Source of the DNA: Mycobacterium asiaticum
GTDB taxonomy: Bacteria; Actinomycetota; Actinomycetes; Mycobacteriales; Mycobacteriaceae
Length of the DNA stretch: 47,876 bases
Direction of reading: 5' to 3'
NCBI RefSeq assembly: GCF_001673365.1
Contig: NZ_LZLS01000162.1
Location: 1 to 47,876, forward strand
Part shown: in pieces, positions 18,170 through 27,163 of the stretch
How the letters are laid out: every line of letters starts with the position of its first letter
How positions within the stretch are numbered: position 1 is the first letter of the stretch
The notes under the pieces: generated by a model
Database searches by the model: none
What the model was told of the DNA's origin: nothing
The model's input: only the letters and a program-made list of their open reading frames with translations
Made by a program: the position numbers and the translations under genes

Positions 18170-18691
18170 TCACGCGAGTCCAAGAAGGGACGTCAAGCCG
18201 GACTCGACGATCGACCAAAATAGTGCATTCGCAAATGCAGCGACAAGCAGGAATCCGGCGGGTGCATATAAGGGGAATGCCAGCGCTGCCGGCAGGAACG
18301 GCACGAAGTTGTAAAGCAACCCGACATATCCGACCGCCGCAGCCAACAGCGCGAGGCTAGACCCGAGCCTGAACGCGTCCAGCCCCTCCATCAAGTTGAG
18401 AGCTAGGGTGTTGACGCCCTCCGCGCTGGCATACGACGTCGCGTTGGTCGCCAAATTCTGGACAAACTGATCCTGGTATGTCGCGGCACTCCCGGCCGCC
18501 GTCAGGTAGTCCTGGGCATGCCCGGAAAACAGGTGGGCGATGCTCGTCGACACTTCGTCTGCGGCCGCCGGCGCTACCGACAGGACCGACGGGGACACCG
18601 CCAAGTGCGCCGCATCGATCGTCGATGCGATCTTCTCCAAGTCCGCCGCGGCCGCGGTTAGCAGCTCCGGTGTAACACTTAGCTGAGACAT
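18170..18691 (-). CDS. PE-family protein with hydrophobic C-terminal domain
   Basis: Of 173 residues, 1 to about 95 are a PE domain (MSQLSVTPELLTAAAADLEK, then AAADEVSTSIAHLFSGHAQDY and YQDQFVQNLATNATSYASAEG). YASAE fits the YxxxD/E secretion signal of ESX substrates. Instead of PGRS or a hydrolase domain, the C-terminus has about 70 residues with two hydrophobic stretches (SLALLAAAVGYVGLLYNFVP and FPLYAPAGFLLVAAFANALF). That suggests membrane association or a hydrophobic interface. No PPE or Esx gene is adjacent. It lies back to back with the giant regulator (144 bases between starts) and could be one of its targets; this is inference from position. Confidence 0.9.
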   Translation of the reverse strand: MSQLSVTPELLTAAAADLEKIASTIDAAHLAVSPSVLSVAPAAADEVSTSIAHLFSGHAQDYLTAAGSAATYQDQFVQNLATNATSYASAEGVNTLALNLMEGLDAFRLGSSLALLAAAVGYVGLLYNFVPFLPAALAFPLYAPAGFLLVAAFANALFWSIVESGLTSLLGLA

Positions 18692-18835
18692 ATCTCTTGC
18701 ACCCCGTTTTGACGTGAACCTCCGACACCTCGAGCTTCACCCCGATGAAGCGCCCGGGCACAAGTACCCGCCTACTCCAATCGCGCGGACCGCTTTTACT
18801 CGACCTTGACTGCCCGTTGAATCCTCTGCCCAACG

Positions 18836-21800
18836 ATGGCCTTCGTGACTACTCTTCAAGACGTGGAACTGGGGGTTTTGGGACCTCTGCAAGTTCGGCG
18901 GGACGGCTCGTCCGTCACGATCCCGGGCGCCAAACCCCGCGCCCTGCTCACGATGCTTGGCCTGCACGGCGGTTCGGTCGTGTCAGCCGACACGCTCGTG
19001 GAACTGCTGTGGGACAAGGACCCGCCGCGCACCGCCGCCAAGGCCCTGCAGACCCACATCTCCCTGTTGCGTCGGACCTTGGGCGACGGCTTCGTCTTGA
19101 CCGAGGGAGCGGGCTGGATCCTGGCCGGGACACAGGTTGACGCCTCCCGCTACAAGGCCGCCGCACGACGGGGTCGCGACGCGGCCGCCGCCGGCGATAC
19201 CCGCCAAGCAGTGACCCGCTTCGACGAAGCCCTTGCCCTGTGGCGCGGCATCCCCGAACTGCCTGACAGCCAGCGCGGAACCGCCGAGAAGACGCGGTGG
19301 GTAGAAGGGCACGCCGCGCTGGTCGAGGACCGAGCCGACGCGCTTTTGGCGACGGGACGGGCGGCCGAGATCGTCGGCGAACTGGAGGCTCTATTAGCGG
19401 ACGCGCCGCTGCGCGAACGACGCTGGGGCCAGTTGATGCTCGCGCTTTACCGCGCCGGCCGCCAAGGCGAAGCCCTCGCCGCCTACCAACGCGCCAGGGC
19501 ACTGCTCGCCGACGAACTCGGTGTCGACCCGGGACCCGAACTGCGCCGACTCGAGGCTGCGATCGTCGCACAGGATGCCGGTCTGGAAACCCCTGCCGCA
19601 CAACGCCTCTCGGCGGTGACGCGGGCTGTCACGTTTCTGCTGACCGACATCGAAGGATCGACGGCGGCCTGGGAAGCAGACGCCGCGGGCATGGCGGTGG
19701 CGCTGGCACGGCACGACGAACTCGCCGAGCAGGTCGTCACCTCACGCGGGGGACGGCTGATCAAGACGCGCGGCGAAGGCGACGCGACGTTCTCGGTCTT
19801 CGATCGGCCCTCCGCCGCAGCCGTCGCCGCCATCGAGTTGCAGGAGGCGATTGCCCGCGAGCCGTGGGCGCTGCGGGAGCCGATGCGCATTCGGGTGGCC
19901 GTGCACACCGGGGAGGTCGAATTCCGCGACGGCGACTACTTCGGGCGGGCGGTGAACCGCGCCGCGCGCCTGCGCTCGCTGGCCCTCGGCGGGCAGACTT
20001 TGTGCTCGGGAGCAACCGCGGAGCTTGTCATCGACTCGCTTCCGGACGATGTCGTGCTTGCCGACCTCGGGATGCGCCAGTTGCGCAACCTCGCGCGCCC
20101 AGAACATGTTTTCGAGCTGAGACTGGACACCGACCAGCGCGAGCAAGTCGTCGCCGACGCACCGATAGATCGCCCCGCCCTGCCCGCCGTGTTGACCGCC
20201 CCCGGCCCGTTCGTCGGCCGCGGCGCGGAACTGGAAAGCCTTTTCACCGCGTGGCAGAACAGCGGCGCGCACGCGGTGCTGATCGCCGGCGAACCCGGCG
20301 TCGGCAAGACGCGCCTGGCCGGCGAATGGTCCCACCGCGCGTATGCACAGGGCTCGATCGTGCTTTACGGACGTTGCGACGAGGACCTCGGCGCGCCGTA
20401 TCAGCCGTTTGCCGAAGCCTTGCGCGCACTCGTGCCGTGCGTCGGCGCGGACCGGCTGCGGGGACTGCGCGGCGTCGAAGCGCTGCTCCCCCTGGTCCCC
20501 GGGCTGCCGGACGTGGTCCCCGATCTGGCGTCCCCGGCCCGTGCGGACCCCGATACCGAGCGCTACGCACTGTTCGACGCCGTCGTCGCGCTCCTGGAGA
20601 TCGCGTCGGCCGCCGCGCCGGTCGTGCTGATCCTCGACGACCTGCACTGGGCGGCCAAGCCGACGCTGCTGCTCTTGCGGCATCTGCTGCGGTTCGGCGA
20701 CCACGCCCGCGTGCAAATCGTCGGCACGTACCGCAGCACGGATCTGGACCGCTCCCACCCGTTGGCGGCAATGCTGGCCGACCTGCATCGGGACGGCACC
20801 GCCAGCCGGCTGAATCTGAGCGGACTCGACGAAGACGATGTGACCACCTACGTCGCCGAAGCCGGCTATGACGACGAGGAACTCGCCCACGCCTTGGCGT
20901 CTGTCACCGGCGGAAACCCGTTCTTCCTCATTGAGGCCCTGCGTCACGTCGATGAAAGTGGCGGCGTATGGGATCAGAACACCCTCCCCCAGGGTGTTCG
21001 AGAAGCTGTGAGCCGCAGGCTTTCTCGACTCTCGCAGGAGACGAACAAGGCGCTCGCGGCGGCTGCGGTGGTCGGTAGCCGGTTCGGCCTGGAATTGGTC
21101 GAGCAGGTAGTCGGGAGTGATCTCGTCGACGCATTCGACGAGGCGTGCGCGGCCGGTCTCGTCGTCGAAGAGCCTGGTGGCCGTTACCGTTTCAACCACG
21201 CGATCGTCCGCCAGTCGCTGCTCACCGAGCTTGCGTCGGTGCGGCGGATGCGACTGCACCAACGGATCGCCACGACGCTGGAGTCTCAACCTGGCGCCGA
21301 GGACGAGTTGTTGGCCGAATTGGCCCACCACTACTTCGAATGTGCCTGGGCCGGCAACGCCGCCAAGGCCGTTCAGTACTGCCGACGCGCCGCCGACCAG
21401 GCGATGGCACGGCTGGCCTACGAAGGTGCCGCCGACCTCTACGACCATGCCTTGCACGCGTTAGAGGAGATCGACGACGACCTGCCCGACCGCGACGATC
21501 AGGCGGCCGCGCTGCTGGTGGCACGCTGCGAAGCGCTCCTGGCCGCTGGTGACGTAGCTTCAGCGGGTAGCGCAGTATCCCAATTGCGTTCGGCGACAGT
21601 CGATTCGGTGCAGTTGGCGGCGTGGGCCACCTGCTTCGACGGCCAGCTGTCGATGCTGATCCATCCCGAGCGATTGGACGAGGTCGAAATCGCGTTGCGG
21701 ACCGCGGCCGAAGAGTTGGCCGGTTTGGACGATGCCGCCGGAGAGGCGAAGGCCCATACCGTGCGTGCCGGATGCCTTGCACGCCTTGGGCGTATCGGTG

Positions 21801-24800
21801 ACTGTGAAGCGGCCCTGGATGATGCGTTGACGGCGGCGCGGCGCGCGCGCGAACACCGCCGGGTGAACGCGGTGCTGGCCGGTGCGCCGCTGGCGGCGTT
21901 GTGGGGACCCAACCCGGTGCCGCGGGCGGGCGGACGGTGCCTGGACGTGGTGCGGCTGCTGCGGATAACCACTGACTCGCCAGCCGTCGAGGCCACCTCG
22001 ACCCGGTGTCAAGCCGTGTTGGAGGCCTTCCGCGGCCGCACGGCCGCGGCCCGGCGGATGATCGACTCCGCGCGGCGGACCGTGACTGAGCTCGGCTTGC
22101 GGCACGCACTGCTCGAAGTCGAGCAGTTCGCCGGCATCGTGGAGCTTGTCGCCGACGACGCGGCTGCAGCCGAACCGCATCTACTGAAGGCTTACAACGG
22201 TTTTCGCCGCATGGGCCTCGATGCCGATACCGCTGAAACCGCCGCCTTGCTGGGCCGCGCCTGTCTGACACTGGGCCGAGACGGTGACGCAGACGAACTG
22301 TGCTGTGAGAGTGAGCGTCTGGCCGGACATGCGCTGAAACCGTCGATTGCATGGCGCACGCTTCGGGCGCATCTGTTGTCGCGCAACGGTGCACACGGCG
22401 AGGCCCGCCGCGTAGCTCAGGCCGCCGTGGGACTTGCCGAGCGTACCGACTTGTTGGTGGACCACGGCGACGCATGCCTTGCCCTGGCAACGATTTTGGA
22501 GGCTTGCGGCGACCTTGCTCAGGCACGCGCCGCCGCGGAGCGAGCGGTCGACTTGTACGAGCGCAAGGGCGCCGCCGCACTTGTCGACAAGTCGCGCAAA
22601 GCCGTCGAACCGGGGGACTCCGTCATCGCGACACCCCAGTCCGAACCGCTGGACCTCGACTTGGACAACGCCTGCGTGCAAACGATTCGGCGCGGCATAG
22701 CTGTAATTGAAAGCGCGACATGGGACGACTATGAGCAGCTTTATGCGGCCAATCTTGTTATGGAGAGCCGACGGAAGATGGTCGGCTTCACCCAGAACGA
22801 CCTACCCGAGGACTGGTTGACTCAGTCCAGGCTCTTCCACGAGAGCGGGGGCTTGCGCCTTCACTGCGTAACCGTACTCGCGGTGCGAGGTGAGCGCCTG
22901 GCTCTGGCTCGGATCGGATTGGGCAATGTCGACGTGAGCCCTGGGGCGCCGTACGACGAAGTTCTCCTGCTGTTCGGCACCGATGAGGACGGCCGGATTG
23001 CAACGCAGATCGCGTTTGACGCCGAAGACGTGGAGGCTGCGATCGCCGAACTCGATGCCAGGCAAGCACGATTCGAGCGGGAAGCACGGCAGCAAGCGCG
23101 ACGGCCGGAAAACACAGCGACCCGGATATGCCAGCGGATCGAGACATATTTCGTGGGCGGTGACTGGGACGCAGTTGAAGAAACGCTGGCCGAGCATGTC
23201 GTCCAAGATGATCGTCGCAAGGTGGTGGGCTCGGGACTTCGCCAGGGACGCAATGCCGTAATGGCCGAAATCGCGGTAGTGGCCAAAGCCAGGGTCCACA
23301 GCATGACGACCGATACGATCGCGACACGTGGCGGATACTTGGTACTCAATCGGGTCCAGTCCTCCTTCGGCGACCGCCGTCCTGACGCATTCGGCATCGA
23401 CGTGCTCGCCGTCGTCGAGGTCGATGCCACAGGACGGATTGTGGCCCGCGTTGTGTTCGACATCGACGACTTCGACGCCGCCATCGAAGAATTGGAAGCG
23501 CGGTACCTCTGCGGCGAGGCGGCGCCGCACGCTCATGCCTGGTCGGTGATCGCGGGCGGGCCCGCCGCGGTCAATCGAGGCGAACTACCCACGTTTGCAA
23601 CGGATTGTGTCAGCATCGACCATCGCCGAGGTCCCGCATTCGCCCCTGGTGACCTGCTCGCTTATCTCGATAGCGGGCTAGAACGCCTCCGAAACGTCCG
23701 GCTGTACGTCGAAACCGTGCATCGGCTCAGCGACCTTGGAGCGGTATGTACTCATGTGGGGCAAGCTATCTCGTCGATGGACTTCGACGCCGAGTGGCGC
23801 AGTATCGACCTGCAAATCGTCAACGGGGACAAGGTCAAGCACTTCGAGGCCTTCGACGAGGCCGAGCTGAACCTCGCCATCGCAACCTTCGAAGAACTGA
23901 CCACGCCGACAACACGGTTGGAGAACGCCGCAACCGTTGTACACCAGCGCCTTCGGTCGCGCTTCAGCGCGCGCGACTGGGCTGCCATCGCAGACACCCT
24001 GGTCGACGACGTCGTTCACGACGATCGCCGAACGGTGGTGGGCGCGGGACTGCGAAAGGGCCGAGACAGCGTCCTCGCCGAAGTCTCGGCCGTCCTCGAG
24101 ATCGGGATGACCAGCATGACGTCGAACGTCATCGCGATCCGCGGCACGCAACTCGCCCTTAGCCGAGTGCGGTCGGTGGGCGGCAATCAACGGTCTGATG
24201 CGTTCCATGCCGATGTCCTTGACATCGTTGAGGTTAACGCCGAAGAACGGGTCGTGGCGCGCATCGTGTTCGACCCTGACGACTTCGATTCCGCCTTCGC
24301 CGAGCTCGACGCGCGCTACGCGGCTGGTGAGGCGGCACATTGTGCGCGCACCTGGCGAGTAATCGCCGGTGTCTACGCTTCGATCCGAAACCACGCAGTT
24401 CCCTCTCTCACAACGGATCCGGTGACCATCGACCATCGCCGAGTAGCCGCATTCGCTCCGGGTGAACTGGAGGCGTACATCCATGCGGGCTGGGAACTCG
24501 ACCAAGAGATCCGACCGTACGTCGAAATAGTCCACCGACTAGACGATTTGGGTGCGGTAGTCACCTATACGGCGCATGGATCCTCTCCGGACGGCTTCGA
24601 AGCCGAGTGGCGAGAGGTTGCCATCTCGACAGTTGACGGCGACAGGGTCAACCATTGCGAGTTGTTCGACGCCGCAGATCTCGACACCGCGCTAGCGCGA
24701 TTCGACGAACTGCACCCGCCAAACCCGCGCTTGGAAAACGCAGTGTTAGACCGCTTCCAGGTGCACCTTGCGGCCCGCGATTGGGATGCCTTGGCGCGGG

Positions 24801-27163
24801 ACTTCGCTCAGGATTACTCCTGTGACGATCGCCGTCACGTCGTCAACGCCGGAGTTCGATTCGGTCAACACGCCGCGATAGAAGATCTGCAGCTGGCTGT
24901 CGACCTCGGGTTGGCGACGAATGTCACGTCAGAAATCCTTGCGGCACGGGGAAATCGCCTCCTCCTCAACCGTTGGCGCGCCTCAGGTCCCGACCATGAC
25001 GAAATAAGAGTCGACGTTTTGCAGGTCGTCGAGTACAACGCCGACGAGCGGATTGCGGCTGCCGTCGTGTTCGATCTCGACGACATCGACGCCGCATACG
25101 AAGAACTCGATCGGCGTTATCTGGCCGGCGAAGCGGCGGTCCACTCGAAGACGTGGTCGGTCGTCGCGCGGGAATGCGCGTCGTTCAACCGGCAGAAACT
25201 TCCCACAGCAGACTGGATTACCGTCGACCACAGACAACTGGCCATTATCGAAACCACTGACTTTCCATCGGCAATGCGCGGGATCTGGGACGTGACACCG
25301 GATTTGAGCATCCACATCACCGCGGTGCATCGGCTCAGCGACCTTGGAGTGGTCGCTACCTACGTGGCGCACGGGACATCACCCGACAGCGTCGAGGCCG
25401 AATGGCGGTTCGTCAACCTTCTGGTTATCGAAGGCGACCAGATCAACCGCTGCGAAGTCTTCGAAGAGGCAGACCTTGAGGCCGCACTCGCCCGCTTCGA
25501 TGAACTGCAAACGCAGACACGGCGATTGGAGAACACGGCAATTCGAGCTGGCGCCCGCCTTTTCGGCCACTATCGGCATCGCGATTGGAATGCGATCGCC
25601 CAAGCCTTGACCGACGACACCTCCGTCGATGATCGCCGTCGCGTGGCCAACGCCGGGTGCTGGCTCGGTCGCGATGCCGTAATCGCAAACATGCAAGCCT
25701 TGGCCGTGGGCTGGACGCAGATGACAATGACCGTCATCGCGGCCCGCGGCGAGCGCCTGGCCCTCACTGCAATCCGTTGCGCCAACCACGATCCGATGCA
25801 CGGGGAGTTCGACGTCGAGATGCTGGTCGTCGTCGAGATCGACAGTGACGAGCGAATGAGAGCACACGTAATCTTCGGCCCCGACGACATCGATGCCGCC
25901 GTCGCCGAACTCGATGCCAGGTATCTCGCCGGCGAAGGGGCCGACCACGCACGAACGTGGTCGGTTATCGCGCAGTCATACGGCGCGGCGAGTCGTCGCC
26001 AACTCCCACCAACAACTCCGGACATAGTGAACATCGACCACCGCAGGCTCGGATTGATCGAGTCGGAGGAGATGATCGCATACCTCCGTTCCACGTTTGA
26101 CGAGCTCGCCGACCTCAAGGCCTATCCCGAGGTCGTGCATCGGTTGACCGACCTGGGAGCGGTGTTCACGCATGTCGGGATCGGAACCACAACAGAAGGT
26201 TTCAACGCCGAGTGGCGGCAGATCACCGTCGCCACGGTCGATGCCGATTTAATCAATCACAGCGAAATGTACGACGAGGCAGACCTTGAGGCCGCACTCG
26301 CCCGCTTCGATGAACTGCACGCAACGCGCGTGGAAAACGCGGCAACCCAAGCGGTTCGCCGTTACCAGGTGTGCTTTGCGGCCAGAGACTGGAAAACCAT
26401 GGCCGAGTTGCTCGCCGACGACGTGGTAGTGGACGATCGCCGGCGGGTAGTGAACGCCGGGATTCGACACGGTCGCGAAGTAAACGTTGCGGACAACCAG
26501 GCGGCCGTCGAAATCGGAACCGAGAACTTCACCCTTGCCGTTATCGCGACTCGTGGAGAGCGGCTGGTGTTGGCGCGTGTGTGTTCCTACAACCATGACT
26601 GGCTGCCGGACGAGGTCAGTGCCGACCTGCTCGGCATCGCCGAGGTTGACCTCGACAACCGGATCGCGGCTTTCCTTACGTTCGACCGAGACGATTTCGA
26701 CGCGGCCTTCGCCGAACTCGAAAAGCGTTACCTTTCAGGCGAAGCGGCCGCCCACGCACAGACGTGGTCGGTCATCGCCGACACCTACGCCAAGCTCAAC
26801 CGCCGGCAAGTGCCTAGGGTGGCCCCCGACTGCATAGAAGTCGACCATCGCTCACTCAGCATGATCGGCCCCGGCGACTTGAGGTCATACGTGCTCGCAT
26901 CGTTTGAACAATTGACCGACACCAGCATCTACATCGCGGCCGTCCCTCGGGTGACCGACATCGGCGCGATCATCGATCATGTGGCCAAAGGGATTTCACA
27001 TGAAGGTTTCGACGCCGAGTGGCGAATGACGGTACTTCTCACCGTAAATGGCGACACGATCAACCGCTGCGAAATCTTTGACGAGGCAGACCACGACGCA
27101 GCCCTGGCCCGCTTCGACGAACTCACGGCTGAGCATTCCCACGCGGCGCCCGATACCGAATAA
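18836..27163 (+). CDS. Giant multidomain signalling protein: SARP-BTAD, class III cyclase, AAA ATPase, TPR and tandem NTF2-like repeats
   Basis: The protein has 2775 residues. 1) Winged helix (about 10-95) plus BTAD (about 100-250), as in EmbR/SARP activators. 2) Class III nucleotide cyclase domain (about 262-430) with both metal aspartates (D271 in LTDIEGST, D316 in GEGDATF), Lys310 and the Asn374/Arg378 pair (NRAAR), so it looks catalytically competent. 3) AAA/STAND ATPase with Walker A GEPGVGKT (485-492) and Walker B LILDDLHW (D601, D602). 4) Helical TPR-like region (about 800-1270). 5) One half module (about 1278-1424), then five repeats of 271, 271, 265, 268 and 276 residues. Parts 2-4 resemble mycobacterial Rv0386/Rv0890c/Rv2488c-type proteins, but those end in a LuxR HTH; here DNA binding is N-terminal. 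ATG 18836 is used; GTG 18845 and 18863 are alternatives. The target genes are unknown. Confidence 0.88.
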   Translation: MAFVTTLQDVELGVLGPLQVRRDGSSVTIPGAKPRALLTMLGLHGGSVVSADTLVELLWDKDPPRTAAKALQTHISLLRRTLGDGFVLTEGAGWILAGTQVDASRYKAAARRGRDAAAAGDTRQAVTRFDEALALWRGIPELPDSQRGTAEKTRWVEGHAALVEDRADALLATGRAAEIVGELEALLADAPLRERRWGQLMLALYRAGRQGEALAAYQRARALLADELGVDPGPELRRLEAAIVAQDAGLETPAAQRLSAVTRAVTFLLTDIEGSTAAWEADAAGMAVALARHDELAEQVVTSRGGRLIKTRGEGDATFSVFDRPSAAAVAAIELQEAIAREPWALREPMRIRVAVHTGEVEFRDGDYFGRAVNRAARLRSLALGGQTLCSGATAELVIDSLPDDVVLADLGMRQLRNLARPEHVFELRLDTDQREQVVADAPIDRPALPAVLTAPGPFVGRGAELESLFTAWQNSGAHAVLIAGEPGVGKTRLAGEWSHRAYAQGSIVLYGRCDEDLGAPYQPFAEALRALVPCVGADRLRGLRGVEALLPLVPGLPDVVPDLASPARADPDTERYALFDAVVALLEIASAAAPVVLILDDLHWAAKPTLLLLRHLLRFGDHARVQIVGTYRSTDLDRSHPLAAMLADLHRDGTASRLNLSGLDEDDVTTYVAEAGYDDEELAHALASVTGGNPFFLIEALRHVDESGGVWDQNTLPQGVREAVSRRLSRLSQETNKALAAAAVVGSRFGLELVEQVVGSDLVDAFDEACAAGLVVEEPGGRYRFNHAIVRQSLLTELASVRRMRLHQRIATTLESQPGAEDELLAELAHHYFECAWAGNAAKAVQYCRRAADQAMARLAYEGAADLYDHALHALEEIDDDLPDRDDQAAALLVARCEALLAAGDVASAGSAVSQLRSATVDSVQLAAWATCFDGQLSMLIHPERLDEVEIALRTAAEELAGLDDAAGEAKAHTVRAGCLARLGRIGDCEAALDDALTAARRAREHRRVNAVLAGAPLAALWGPNPVPRAGGRCLDVVRLLRITTDSPAVEATSTRCQAVLEAFRGRTAAARRMIDSARRTVTELGLRHALLEVEQFAGIVELVADDAAAAEPHLLKAYNGFRRMGLDADTAETAALLGRACLTLGRDGDADELCCESERLAGHALKPSIAWRTLRAHLLSRNGAHGEARRVAQAAVGLAERTDLLVDHGDACLALATILEACGDLAQARAAAERAVDLYERKGAAALVDKSRKAVEPGDSVIATPQSEPLDLDLDNACVQTIRRGIAVIESATWDDYEQLYAANLVMESRRKMVGFTQNDLPEDWLTQSRLFHESGGLRLHCVTVLAVRGERLALARIGLGNVDVSPGAPYDEVLLLFGTDEDGRIATQIAFDAEDVEAAIAELDARQARFEREARQQARRPENTATRICQRIETYFVGGDWDAVEETLAEHVVQDDRRKVVGSGLRQGRNAVMAEIAVVAKARVHSMTTDTIATRGGYLVLNRVQSSFGDRRPDAFGIDVLAVVEVDATGRIVARVVFDIDDFDAAIEELEARYLCGEAAPHAHAWSVIAGGPAAVNRGELPTFATDCVSIDHRRGPAFAPGDLLAYLDSGLERLRNVRLYVETVHRLSDLGAVCTHVGQAISSMDFDAEWRSIDLQIVNGDKVKHFEAFDEAELNLAIATFEELTTPTTRLENAATVVHQRLRSRFSARDWAAIADTLVDDVVHDDRRTVVGAGLRKGRDSVLAEVSAVLEIGMTSMTSNVIAIRGTQLALSRVRSVGGNQRSDAFHADVLDIVEVNAEERVVARIVFDPDDFDSAFAELDARYAAGEAAHCARTWRVIAGVYASIRNHAVPSLTTDPVTIDHRRVAAFAPGELEAYIHAGWELDQEIRPYVEIVHRLDDLGAVVTYTAHGSSPDGFEAEWREVAISTVDGDRVNHCELFDAADLDTALARFDELHPPNPRLENAVLDRFQVHLAARDWDALARDFAQDYSCDDRRHVVNAGVRFGQHAAIEDLQLAVDLGLATNVTSEILAARGNRLLLNRWRASGPDHDEIRVDVLQVVEYNADERIAAAVVFDLDDIDAAYEELDRRYLAGEAAVHSKTWSVVARECASFNRQKLPTADWITVDHRQLAIIETTDFPSAMRGIWDVTPDLSIHITAVHRLSDLGVVATYVAHGTSPDSVEAEWRFVNLLVIEGDQINRCEVFEEADLEAALARFDELQTQTRRLENTAIRAGARLFGHYRHRDWNAIAQALTDDTSVDDRRRVANAGCWLGRDAVIANMQALAVGWTQMTMTVIAARGERLALTAIRCANHDPMHGEFDVEMLVVVEIDSDERMRAHVIFGPDDIDAAVAELDARYLAGEGADHARTWSVIAQSYGAASRRQLPPTTPDIVNIDHRRLGLIESEEMIAYLRSTFDELADLKAYPEVVHRLTDLGAVFTHVGIGTTTEGFNAEWRQITVATVDADLINHSEMYDEADLEAALARFDELHATRVENAATQAVRRYQVCFAARDWKTMAELLADDVVVDDRRRVVNAGIRHGREVNVADNQAAVEIGTENFTLAVIATRGERLVLARVCSYNHDWLPDEVSADLLGIAEVDLDNRIAAFLTFDRDDFDAAFAELEKRYLSGEAAAHAQTWSVIADTYAKLNRRQVPRVAPDCIEVDHRSLSMIGPGDLRSYVLASFEQLTDTSIYIAAVPRVTDIGAIIDHVAKGISHEGFDAEWRMTVLLTVNGDTINRCEIFDEADHDAALARFDELTAEHSHAAPDTE
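22667..23107 (+). repeat. Module 0: first, half-length NTF2-like module of the giant protein
   Basis: This covers residues about 1278-1424. It has the same layout as the first half of the later repeats: a helical start (ATWDDYEQLYAANLVMESRR), then VRGERLALARIGLGN, then FDAEDVEAAIAELDARQARF. It lacks a second half, and the DDRR motif is degraded to ESRR. It may be the ancestral copy or a linker domain. Confidence 0.6.
23108..23920 (+). repeat. Tandem protein repeat 1 of the giant protein
   Basis: This is 271 residues with two similar halves. The first half has GDWDAVEETLAEHVVQDDRR, then ARVVFDIDDFDAAIEELEAR. The second half has AWSVIAGGPAAVNRGELP, SIDHRRGPAFAPGDLLAYL and FDEAELNLAIATFEEL. Each half looks like an NTF2/SnoaL-type alpha+beta cone domain. 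The fold is inferred from pattern, not from a search. Confidence 0.7.
23921..24733 (+). repeat. Tandem protein repeat 2 of the giant protein
   Basis: This is 271 residues, the same length as repeat 1. The key motifs are RDWAAIADTLVDDVVHDDRR and VFDPDDFDSAFAELDARYAA in the first half, then TIDHRRVAAFAPGELEAYI and FDAADLDTALARFDEL in the second. It is one of the two best-matching neighbours with repeat 1. Confidence 0.7.
24734..25528 (+). repeat. Tandem protein repeat 3 of the giant protein
   Basis: This is 265 residues. The motifs are RDWDALARDFAQDYSCDDRR, then FDLDDIDAAYEELDRRYLAG, TVDHRQLAIIETTDFPSAM and FEEADLEAALARFDEL. The second half is more diverged in the middle than in other repeats. 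Its 3' end shares a 44-bp exact stretch with repeat 4. Confidence 0.7.
25529..26332 (+). repeat. Tandem protein repeat 4 of the giant protein
   Basis: This is 268 residues. The motifs are RDWNAIAQALTDDTSVDDRR, then FGPDDIDAAVAELDARYLAG, NIDHRRLGLIESEEMIAYL and YDEADLEAALARFDEL. The last part is identical at DNA level to repeat 3 over 44 bases (26276-26319 against 25466-25509). Confidence 0.7.
26333..27160 (+). repeat. Tandem protein repeat 5 (terminal) of the giant protein
   Basis: This is 276 residues up to the stop. The motifs are RDWKTMAELLADDVVVDDRR, then FDRDDFDAAFAELEKRYLSG, EVDHRSLSMIGPGDLRSYV and FDEADHDAALARFDEL, followed by a short tail AEHSHAAPDTE. There is no further domain after it, and in particular no C-terminal LuxR HTH. 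Confidence 0.7.

Noticed and set aside
19742..21457. 571-residue minus-strand ORF inside the giant gene
   Set aside because: Antisense shadow of the cyclase and ATPase region; no recognisable motif.
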